A DNA stretch of 5,591 nt from the NCBI GenBank assembly GCA_026387135.1, contig JAPLMH010000004.1, forward strand, positions 1 to 5,591, written 5' to 3'. A model generated the notes under the pieces. The model was not told the origin of the DNA, did no database searches, and worked only from the letters and a program-made list of their open reading frames with translations. This DNA is from Candidatus Omnitrophota bacterium (GTDB lineage: Bacteria > Omnitrophota > Gorgyraeia > 2-01-FULL-45-10). Below are positions 1 through 5,375 of the stretch, one piece after another (position 1 is the first letter of the stretch; each line of letters opens with the position of its first letter). The position numbers and the translations under genes were made by a program.

Positions 1-951
1 CGTGGACAGAAGCTTCCGATATTCTCCGGATCCGGGCTGCCGCACTATATGATAGCCGCGCAGATCGCAAGACAGGCGCGCGTGAAGAACGAAAGCTTCT
101 GTGTGGTATTCGCGGCCATGGGAGTGAAATATGACACGGCGCGCTTTTTTATAAAGAGTTTCGAGGAGTCCGGGGTCCTCGACAAGGTATCTATATTCTT
201 AAGCCTTGCCGACGCTCCCTCTATAGAAAGGCTTCTCACGCCGAAACTGGCGCTCACATGCGCCGAGTATCTGGCATTCAAAAAAGGGATGCACGTCCTT
301 GTCATAATGACGGATATGTCGAACTATTGCGAGGCCTTAAGAGAGCTCTCCACTGTGCGCGGCGAGATCCCGGCGAGGAAAGGCTACCCCGGATATCTTT
401 ACTCTGATCTTGCAAGCATTTACGAAAGGGCTGGGATGATAAAAGGGCTGCCCGGTTCCATCACCCAACTGCCTATACTCACGATGCCCAATGACGATAT
501 AACGCACCCTATCCCCGATCTGACCGGTTACATAACGGAAGGACAGATCGTTCTTGAGAGAGAGCTATATTCCAGAGGCATCTACCCTCCTATAGCGGGC
601 TTGCCGTCACTCTCGAGACTTATGAAGGACAATATCGGCAAAGGCATGACGCGCGAAGACCATCCGGCTCTTGCAAGCCAATTATTCGCGGCCTACGCGC
701 ATGTTAAAGATATCAGGGCGCTCGCTTCGATCATAGGCGAGGAGGAACTTACGCCACTGGACCTGAAGTACCTGAAATTCGGCGACGAATTCGAAAAGAG
801 GCTTCTGACACAGGGTTATCATGAGAGGCGCACCGTAGAGGAAGGGCTTGATCTGGGATGGGAGATCATCTCTATACTGCCACGAGAAGAGCTTGTAAGG
901 GTAAAAGAAGAAGAGCTGGTTAAATATTATAAGAAGAGGCTATCCGATTGA
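1..951 (+). CDS. atpB: V/A-type ATPase subunit B, 5'-truncated by window edge
   Basis: This is the non-catalytic nucleotide-binding subunit of the soluble V1/A1 head, which alternates with subunit A in the hexamer. The reading frame is open from base 1, so the gene starts outside the window; the ATG at 49 is internal. About 316 codons are present against a usual length near 460, so roughly 145 residues are missing. The visible part opens with RGQKLPIFSGSGLPH, where FSGSGLPH is the degenerate P-loop typical of B subunits rather than the catalytic GxxGxGKT of subunit A. Further family blocks are VLVIMTDMSNYCEALRE (codons from about 292), RGEIPARKGYPGYLYSDLA, and GLPSLSRLM, whose Arg (616-618) corresponds to the arginine that reaches into the catalytic site on subunit A. 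The C-terminal helical domain is complete. The stop overlaps the TTG start of subunit D by 4 bases. Identity is very secure; the exact symbol (atpB or ntpB) is a naming choice. Confidence 0.96.
   Translation, partial: RGQKLPIFSGSGLPHYMIAAQIARQARVKNESFCVVFAAMGVKYDTARFFIKSFEESGVLDKVSIFLSLADAPSIERLLTPKLALTCAEYLAFKKGMHVLVIMTDMSNYCEALRELSTVRGEIPARKGYPGYLYSDLASIYERAGMIKGLPGSITQLPILTMPNDDITHPIPDLTGYITEGQIVLERELYSRGIYPPIAGLPSLSRLMKDNIGKGMTREDHPALASQLFAAYAHVKDIRALASIIGEEELTPLDLKYLKFGDEFEKRLLTQGYHERRTVEEGLDLGWEIISILPREELVRVKEEELVKYYKKRLSD
932..939 (+). promoter_or_regulatory. Ribosome binding site for subunit D (supports TTG start)
   Basis: AGAAGAGG lies 8 bases before the TTG at 948. No ATG in this frame would give the conserved subunit D N-terminus, and the residues after the TTG (KLNIAATKTNLL) match the usual start of the family, so the TTG is the best start. 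It forms TTGA with the stop of subunit B, which suggests translational coupling. Confidence 0.6.
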
Positions 952-1574
952 AGCTTAACATAGCGGCAACTAAGACGAATCTTTTAAGTATAAAGAAGTC
1001 GCTGGCGCTCACCAAGGAGGGGTACGAGCTCCTTGATGAGAAGCGCAAGATATTGATCAATGAGTTGAATGCCGTAATAGATATTGCGGAAAAGCTGGAG
1101 AGCGACCTGAATATTATGCTGAAGGACGCTTATGCTACTATCGATAGAGGCGTTGTGGCCATGGGCAGGTCCCGGGCGGAGTCTTTAAGCTTTGCCGGCG
1201 GCATAACGAACGATATATCGATATCGAACAGGCGCGTTATGGGGGTGGATATACCGATGGTAAAGCTGAAGATCACGGACAATCCGCCGCATCACAGCCC
1301 TTACGGGGTGAGCTTTTACCTTGAAGAGGGAATAGTAAAATTTAAAGAGGTCCTGAAACTCATCGCCGCGCTCGCCGAGAAGAAGATAGCCCTGTTGAGG
1401 ATAGCGGAGGAAGTCTTCAAGACAATAAGAAAGGTTAACGCGCTGGAAAAGATATATATCCCCAATTACCAGGATACGTTCAAGAGCATAAGCGACAGGC
1501 TGGATGAAGAAGGCAGGGAGTCTTTCTGCATGTTAAAGATGATAAAGACGCGTCTTAAGGGCCGGGGAGAGTAG
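948..1574 (+). CDS. atpD: V/A-type ATPase subunit D (central stalk)
   Basis: Subunit D is the long coiled-coil axle that turns inside the A3B3 head and links it to the membrane rotor. The protein has 208 residues, normal for the family. Its layout is characteristic: an N-terminal helix (about 1-65, beginning MKLNIAATKTNLLSIKK), a middle section with the variable globular part (about 66-125), and a C-terminal helix (about 128-203) with the conserved stretch RKVNALEKIYIPNY (161-174) and a charged tail (DRLDEEGRESF). The predicted start is TTG, overlapping the stop of subunit B, so the two are probably translated together. The stop lies 5 bases before the next gene. A-B-D is a common gene order in bacterial V/A-ATPase operons, so D is probably the last ATPase gene here. 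No damage is visible. Confidence 0.94.
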   Translation: MKLNIAATKTNLLSIKKSLALTKEGYELLDEKRKILINELNAVIDIAEKLESDLNIMLKDAYATIDRGVVAMGRSRAESLSFAGGITNDISISNRRVMGVDIPMVKLKITDNPPHHSPYGVSFYLEEGIVKFKEVLKLIAALAEKKIALLRIAEEVFKTIRKVNALEKIYIPNYQDTFKSISDRLDEEGRESFCMLKMIKTRLKGRGE

Positions 1575-1579
1575 GCATC

Positions 1580-2059
1580 ATGGCGATAAAGAATATAATG
1601 GTATGTGTCGCCGCGGAGGGCATATCGCTGATCACGGTGAAATATGCCATCTGCCTCGCGAATATGTTTAAGGCGAGGCTTTCGGCGATGTACGTTGTCA
1701 ACGAAAGGCTGCTGCACGAGCTTCTTAAATCGAGAGTGCTCGTGGATGTTGAAGCGCGCGGCTATGAGAAGGAACTTGAGGAGCAAGGGAGCCGTTTCCT
1801 GGACAGGATAAAGTCAATGTCCGAGAAGAAGGGTGTGGCTTGTGACGTAGCTATTTTAAGGGGCGCTGTGCATGAAGAGATCATAAAGCAGGCGAACGCT
1901 TTAAATCCGGATATGCTTGTGATGGGCGAGCTTAAAGAGGTGCTGTCGCTCAAAGAGACCTTCTACGATGAAGGTGAGAGGATATTCCGCGAAGCGCCGT
2001 GTCCCGTGGTGGTGGTAAAGAATCCATCTTTAGTTGAAAAATTATACAATGAGTTGTAA
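1580..2059 (+). CDS. Universal stress protein family (UspA-like), ATP site apparently lost
   Basis: This is a single-domain Usp-fold protein of 159 residues, cytosolic, with no signal peptide or membrane segment. The N-terminal strand and helix (NIMVCVAAEGISLITVKYAICLANMF) and the C-terminal DMLVMGELKE...REAPCPVVVVKN block are typical. The nucleotide-binding features are not: the Asp that normally follows the first strand is Ala11, and the G-x2-G-x9-G-(S/T) motif survives only as its first Gly (116), with Lys119 at the second Gly position. It therefore looks like the UspA type that does not bind ATP, with a charged helical insert around 60-85. It starts 5 bases after subunit D with a GGGGAG ribosome site at 1564-1569, and ends 11 bases before rnfC, so it belongs to the same transcript. 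A regulatory or protective role tied to the ion-pumping machinery is inference from position only. Confidence 0.88.
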   Translation: MAIKNIMVCVAAEGISLITVKYAICLANMFKARLSAMYVVNERLLHELLKSRVLVDVEARGYEKELEEQGSRFLDRIKSMSEKKGVACDVAILRGAVHEEIIKQANALNPDMLVMGELKEVLSLKETFYDEGERIFREAPCPVVVVKNPSLVEKLYNEL

Positions 2060-2062
2060 AAT
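2034..2062 (+). promoter_or_regulatory. Candidate sigma-70-type promoter before rnfC
   Basis: TTGAAA (2034-2039) and TAAAAT (2057-2062) are separated by exactly 17 bases, each one mismatch from the consensus boxes. The site lies in the last codons of the usp gene. Transcription from it would begin at about 2068-2070, essentially at the rnfC ATG, giving a leaderless or nearly leaderless message. This agrees with the absence of any purine-rich ribosome site before rnfC. The local sequence is AT-rich, so a chance match is quite possible. Confidence 0.3.
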
Positions 2063-2070
2063 ACACACGT

Positions 2071-3081
2071 ATGTCTTATAAATTCTACGGTGGCGTACAT
2101 CCTTCCCCGCATAAGAATCTCACATCGGACGCAGGCCTGAAGAGGACCTTTGTGCCGAAGAGAGTGGTCCTTCCGCTATCTCAACATACCGGTTCGCCGG
2201 CCGAATCGATCGTAAAGGCGGGCGATCCAGTGAAGGCGTTCTCCGAGGTCGCAAAGGCCACAGGTTTCGTATCGAGCTCGATCCACGCATCGATAAGCGG
2301 CAAGGTTACAAAGATATCCAATGCGCCTACTCCCACATCCAATAGAGCACTTTCCATATTCATAGAATCCCAGGGTGATGAAGACCAGAACTTTAAAGCA
2401 AAGGAACGTCGCGATCCGGGCAGCCTTTCAGCCGAAGAGTTGATCTCAATAATAAAAGACGCCGGGATAGTCGGTTTAGGCGGCGCGGCATTCCCTACAC
2501 ACGTGAAGCTATCCCCGCCAAAAAATAAGCCCATAGATACCGTTATATTGAATGGCGCCGAGTGTGAGCCGTATCTTACCTGTGATCAGCGCCTGATGAT
2601 CGAGAACTCCGTGGAGATATTGAAGGGGCTGGAAATAATATTAAAGATCCTTAATGCTAAGAACGCCTATATCGCTATCGAGGACAATAAACAGTCCGCG
2701 ATTTATACTATGGAAAAAGCTTTACACAATACCCCGCACCACTCGCTTCGCTCGGGTACGGGGCAGGCGCAATACTCAATACGCAATACAAGGCTTGTTG
2801 TTTTGCGTTCTATATATCCGCAGGGCGCGGAGAAGCAGATAATAAAATCGATATTGAATAGGACTGTCCCGGCAGGCGGACTCCCTATGGATGTAGGATG
2901 TGTCGTACAAAATGTGCAAACAGCGTATGCCATATACGAAGCGGTATATTTCGGCAAGCCTTTGGTCGAGAGGGCCATAACCCTTACCGGTTCCTGCCTG
3001 AAAGAGCCGGTAAATATCCGGGTCAGGATAGGGACGGTACTGGCAGACCTGATAGATTTTATAGGAGGATTTAAGAAGTAA
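2071..3081 (+). CDS. rnfC: RnfC, cut short by an internal in-frame stop
   Basis: RnfC is the peripheral subunit of the Rnf ferredoxin:NAD+ oxidoreductase; it carries the NAD(H)/FMN site and two [4Fe-4S] clusters. The visible 336 residues cover the N-terminal family signature (YGGVHPSPHKNLT), the lipoyl-like domain (about 30-82), the nucleotide/flavin site GIVGLGGAAFPTHVK (132-146), NGAECEPYLTCDQRLM (161-176), YPQGAEKQII (249-258), and the domain ending IGGFKK (331-336). Intact RnfC is usually about 430-450 residues or longer. Here a TAA (3079-3081) ends the frame, yet the next codons in the same frame read PKKIIMGGPMMGLAQSD, the expected continuation. The open frame therefore lacks both cluster-binding motifs. 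A repeat-derived segment of about 20 residues (219-240) is inserted in frame. There is no clear ribosome site before the ATG, but the start fits the family. The gene is probably non-functional as read, or a sequence error is present. Confidence 0.88.
   Translation: MSYKFYGGVHPSPHKNLTSDAGLKRTFVPKRVVLPLSQHTGSPAESIVKAGDPVKAFSEVAKATGFVSSSIHASISGKVTKISNAPTPTSNRALSIFIESQGDEDQNFKAKERRDPGSLSAEELISIIKDAGIVGLGGAAFPTHVKLSPPKNKPIDTVILNGAECEPYLTCDQRLMIENSVEILKGLEIILKILNAKNAYIAIEDNKQSAIYTMEKALHNTPHHSLRSGTGQAQYSIRNTRLVVLRSIYPQGAEKQIIKSILNRTVPAGGLPMDVGCVVQNVQTAYAIYEAVYFGKPLVERAITLTGSCLKEPVNIRVRIGTVLADLIDFIGGFKK
2727..2790 (+). repeat. Hairpin plus heptamer repeat inserted in frame in rnfC
   Basis: An imperfect hairpin pairs 2732-2740 (CCCCGCACC) with 2755-2763 (GGTACGGGG): nine positions with one C-A mismatch. 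The 14-base loop contains the mirror-symmetric CTCGCTTCGCTC (2742-2753). After it come three direct heptamers CAATACT, CAATACG and CAATACA (2770-2790). A fourth CAATAC sits just before the hairpin (2727-2732). The segment encodes about 20 residues (219-240) between EDNKQSAIYTMEKAL and RLVVLRSIYPQGAEKQ, where RnfC proteins normally have a short linker. This resembles small palindromic elements of the REP or Rickettsia-palindromic-element kind, which can sit in genes without breaking the frame. Whether it is dispersed in this genome cannot be seen from one copy. Confidence 0.6.
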
Positions 3082-3274
3082 CCAAAAAAGATAATCATGG
3101 GCGGACCGATGATGGGACTTGCCCAGTCTGATGTACAGGGTGAAGAAGGAATTTTTCAGCGAAGCGAAGGAACTTGGAATAGCAGGTTGTTTCGAATGCG
3201 GGGCTTGTGCCTATGAGTGCCCGGCGAAGATCCCGCTTTTGGACTATATGAAATACGGCAAGGCAAGAATATGA
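3082..3274 (+). pseudogene. rnfC: rnfC 3' remnant: same-frame continuation, then frame jump and lost first [4Fe-4S] motif
   Basis: Right after the TAA, frame 1 continues as PKKIIMGGPMMGLAQSD (3082 to about 3132), a hallmark RnfC stretch. From about 3131 frame 1 turns to nonsense and ends at TGA 3214-3216. Frame 2 instead carries MYRVKKEFFSEAKELGIAG followed by CFECGACAYECP, the second [4Fe-4S] motif (Cys codons at 3188, 3197, 3206 and 3218), then AKIPLLDYMKYGKARI and TGA (3272-3274). Between GGPMMG and this motif there are only about 29 codons; known RnfC proteins have roughly 75-80 there, including the first cluster motif (CxxCxxCxxxCP). Roughly 45-50 codons are therefore missing, with a length that is not a multiple of three. 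The end overlaps the rnfD ATG as ATGA, as expected for an ancestral intact junction. An ATG at 3131 could in principle start a 47-residue peptide holding the surviving cluster site, but no good ribosome site precedes it. Confidence 0.85.
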
Positions 3275-4230
3275 ATAGCCCATTAATAGTTTCCGTAGCG
3301 CCGCACGTGCGCGCCAAGATATCGACGAAGCGCATCATGTGGGCGGTCAATCTGGCTCTGATACCAGCCGGCGCGGCAGGCGTATTCATATTCGGCATCA
3401 ACTCTCTTTATGTGATAATTGCTTCCGTCCTCTCGGCGGTAGTGACCGAATGCGCGATCCTGGCTCTCAGGAAAAAAGATATAGCTGTTTTAGATGGCAG
3501 CGCCATCCTTACGGGATTGTTGCTTGCTTATAACGTTCCTCCGGGAGTTCCTTTGTGGCTTCCGGTGGCCGGCTCGTTCTTCGCGATAGCGATAGGCAAA
3601 CAGGTCTTCGGCGGCCTCGGCCACAATATATTTAATCCCGCGTTGGCGGGGAGAGCTTTTCTGATGGTCTCTTGGCCAGTCTATATGACCACATGGCAGA
3701 ATCCCAGGTGGAATGTGGACGCCATAACTACGGCTACACCTTTAGCGCTTCTTAAGCATGGCCATCCTGACCTTCTAAAAGGTACAACGTATATGGATCT
3801 CTTCTTGGGTAACCGAGGCGGTTGCATAGGAGAGGTCTGTATTATTGCGCTCCTTATAGGCGCGGCATATCTATTTTGGAAAAAATATATAAGCTGGCAC
3901 ATACCGTTAACCTACATGGCCGCGGTCGCTTTTTTAAGCTGGGCATTTAATGGGTCGATCGGCCTATTTACCGGCGATGCGCTCTTCTTGGTGCTTTCCG
4001 GCGGGCTCGTACTCGGGGCGTTATTCATGGCGACATATTATGTGACGAGCCCTTTGAGCGATAAGGGCAAGATAATATTCGGCGTAGGCTCGGGCGTCCT
4101 CACTTTTGTGATCAGAAAGTTTTCCGGATATCCCGAGGGAGTTTCATACGCGATACTGATAATGAACGCGTTCGTTCCGGTAATAGATAAATTCACTCAT
4201 CCGAAATGGTTTGGCTGGAGGAAAGCATGA
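3271..4230 (+). CDS. rnfD: RnfD, integral membrane flavoprotein subunit of Rnf
   Basis: RnfD is a membrane subunit related to NqrB that carries a covalently bound FMN and contributes to the ion-translocating core. With the ATG at 3271 it has 319 residues and begins MNSPLIVSVAPHVRAKISTKR, the usual RnfD opening (a short conserved N-tail before the first membrane helix). The frame also reads upstream to a GTG at 3217, but that segment overlaps the rnfC ferredoxin motif in another frame and is not RnfD-like. Around nine or ten hydrophobic segments are visible. Signature blocks are FGGLGHNIFNPALAGRAFL (113-131), VDAITTATPLAL (149-160, with Thr156 the likely flavin attachment residue), SGGLVLGALFMATYYVTSP (243-261) and SGYPEGVSYAILIMNAFVP (285-303). 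It overlaps the broken rnfC end by ATGA and rnfG by ATGA. The gene itself appears intact. An ApbE-type flavin transferase, not in the window, would be needed. Confidence 0.95.
   Translation: MNSPLIVSVAPHVRAKISTKRIMWAVNLALIPAGAAGVFIFGINSLYVIIASVLSAVVTECAILALRKKDIAVLDGSAILTGLLLAYNVPPGVPLWLPVAGSFFAIAIGKQVFGGLGHNIFNPALAGRAFLMVSWPVYMTTWQNPRWNVDAITTATPLALLKHGHPDLLKGTTYMDLFLGNRGGCIGEVCIIALLIGAAYLFWKKYISWHIPLTYMAAVAFLSWAFNGSIGLFTGDALFLVLSGGLVLGALFMATYYVTSPLSDKGKIIFGVGSGVLTFVIRKFSGYPEGVSYAILIMNAFVPVIDKFTHPKWFGWRKA
4217..4224 (+). promoter_or_regulatory. Strong ribosome binding site that fixes the rnfG start
   Basis: GGAGGAAA lies inside the last codons of rnfD, with 5 bases between GGAGG and the ATG at 4227. 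It favours 4227, which forms ATGA with the rnfD stop, over the in-frame ATG at 4206, which lies upstream of this site and would add seven unconserved residues. Confidence 0.75.
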
Positions 4231-4769
4231 GTCAATTGGTAAGGTTTGGCCTGGTGCTCGGGGTGATATGCCTGGCAGCTACGCTTGTATTGGCTGTTAC
4301 ATATGAGATCACAAAGCCCAAGATCGAGGTGCAGCTTAACACGGAAGAGCAGAGCGCTCTAAGATCGATAATGCCGTTGGCCGAATCCTTTAATGAAAAA
4401 AGTTTGGATGGGATAGAGTATTTCGAGGCGCTTAAAGGCAAGGACCTTGTCGGCTATTGCATAAGAGTCGTCGGAAACGGCTATAGCGGATATATAAGGA
4501 TAGTGGCGGGCGTGGACCTGGACGGCACCATTGAGGGGGTCGCTGTCCTGGAGCATAGCGAAACCCCCGGCCTGGGCGCCAAGATAAACGAAGTAAAGCC
4601 CGGGGAGAGCGAGCCGTGGTTCCTTAAGCAATTCAAGGGGAAGAATGTCAGGACCATCGCTGTCAAAAAAAATATAGACGCTATAACGGGAGCGACGATC
4701 TCAAGCAGGGCCGTCACCGATGCAATACGTAAAACTACGGACGACCTGTTTAGCAAGTTGAAGAAATAA
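4227..4769 (+). CDS. rnfG: RnfG, periplasmic/extracytoplasmic FMN-binding subunit of Rnf
   Basis: RnfG carries a covalently attached FMN on the outer side of the membrane and passes electrons within the Rnf complex. From the ATG at 4227 the protein has 180 residues, a typical size. One N-terminal membrane anchor is seen (about 5-27, VRFGLVLGVICLAATLVLAVTY), followed by a soluble FMN_bind domain. Diagnostic motifs are HSETPGLGAKI (110-120) and DAITGATISSRAV (151-163), in which Thr157 of the TGAT core is the expected phosphoester attachment point for FMN. The start is supported by a strong ribosome site and by the ATGA overlap with rnfD. The stop lies 3 bases before rnfE. No irregularities are visible. 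Confidence 0.95.
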   Translation: MSQLVRFGLVLGVICLAATLVLAVTYEITKPKIEVQLNTEEQSALRSIMPLAESFNEKSLDGIEYFEALKGKDLVGYCIRVVGNGYSGYIRIVAGVDLDGTIEGVAVLEHSETPGLGAKINEVKPGESEPWFLKQFKGKNVRTIAVKKNIDAITGATISSRAVTDAIRKTTDDLFSKLKK

Positions 4770-4772
4770 TAT

Positions 4773-5375
4773 ATGGCAAAGACCAAATTACTCGGAGAGT
4801 TCGTAAAGGGCTTGTGGAAGGAGAATCCAACGTTCAGGATAGTGCTCGGCCTCTGTCCGACGCTGGCCGTCTCCACCAGCGTAAATAACGGCATAGGCAT
4901 GGGTGTAGCCGCGACATTTGTCCTGGTGGGTTCGAACATATTTGTTTCATTGGTGAGAAATATCGTTCCCGAGAAGGTGCGCATCCCCTGCTACATAGTC
5001 ATCATCGCCACGTTCGTCACCATAGCGGACCTATTCATGAAGGCGTACGCGCCGCTATTGTCGAGATCCCTCGGCATGTTCGTCCCGCTGATAGTAGTTA
5101 ACTGCATAGTTTTAGGCAGGGCCGAGGCCTTCTCCTCCAAAGAGCCGCCGCTAAGATCGATACTTGACGCCCTGGGGATGGGCGTAGGTTTCACCTGGGC
5201 GCTGATCGTCATATCCGCCATTCGCGAGACCCTTGGCAACGGGACTATAATGGGATTTTATTTAAGCAGGACCTTCGAGCCGCCGTTATTCATGATATTG
5301 GCGCCGGGCGCCCTTCTTACGATAGGCGTTCTGATAGCGATAATAAATTATTTCACACACAAGAGGCAGGGATAA
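4773..5375 (+). CDS. rnfE: RnfE, integral membrane subunit of Rnf
   Basis: RnfE pairs with RnfA in inverted topology in the membrane core of Rnf; it is homologous to NqrD. It has 200 residues and about six hydrophobic segments. The opening KGLWKENPTFRIVLGLCPTLAVSTSV is the family signature. Cys28 (GLCPTLAV) and Cys111 (VNCIVLGRAEAF) match the cysteines that, with the equivalent pair in RnfA, hold the iron-sulfur cluster within the membrane. RNIVPEKVRIPCYIVIIATFVT (62-83) and SAIRETLGNGT (148-158) are also conserved. The ribosome site is weak (a GAAG-like stretch in the rnfG end) and the gap from rnfG is 3 bases, which suggests coupled translation. The stop shares one base with the rnfA start (TAATG). 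Confidence 0.95.
   Translation: MAKTKLLGEFVKGLWKENPTFRIVLGLCPTLAVSTSVNNGIGMGVAATFVLVGSNIFVSLVRNIVPEKVRIPCYIVIIATFVTIADLFMKAYAPLLSRSLGMFVPLIVVNCIVLGRAEAFSSKEPPLRSILDALGMGVGFTWALIVISAIRETLGNGTIMGFYLSRTFEPPLFMILAPGALLTIGVLIAIINYFTHKRQG

Noticed and set aside
1205..1230. AT-rich palindromic stretch with repeated GATAT/CGATAT in subunit D
   Set aside because: It is explained by ATA and GAT codons in conserved coding sequence and is too short and weak to call an operator.
2732..2763. The rnfC hairpin as a transcription terminator
   Set aside because: It is not followed by a run of T, and it lies in the middle of an open coding frame.
2654..2842. Small arginine-rich plus-strand reading frame inside rnfC
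   Set aside because: It is in another frame of conserved RnfC sequence, and its basic composition arises from the repeat and the frame choice.
3079..3081. TAA read through as an amino acid (altered code)
   Set aside because: TAA ends usp, rnfG and rnfE normally, and the second lesion downstream would remain anyway.
3064..3090. AGGAGG followed by AAAAAAG as a programmed frameshift that rescues rnfC
   Set aside because: The slippery run lies after the TAA, so ribosomes would stop first. The sequence after the TAA continues in the same frame, so a shift would not restore it.
3217..3270. GTG at 3217 as the rnfD start, adding 18 residues
   Set aside because: This stretch encodes the RnfC second cluster motif and C-terminus in another frame, and the added residues are not RnfD-like. 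The ATG at 3271 gives the family N-terminus and an ATGA junction.
4206..4226. ATG at 4206 as the rnfG start
   Set aside because: It lies upstream of the strong GGAGGAAA site, which is placed correctly only for the ATG at 4227, and it would lengthen the overlap with rnfD.
4481..4984. Long minus-strand reading frame across rnfG and rnfE (and similar ones elsewhere)
   Set aside because: It is antisense to clearly conserved genes, resembles no family I recognise and has no spacing or ribosome site that would support it.
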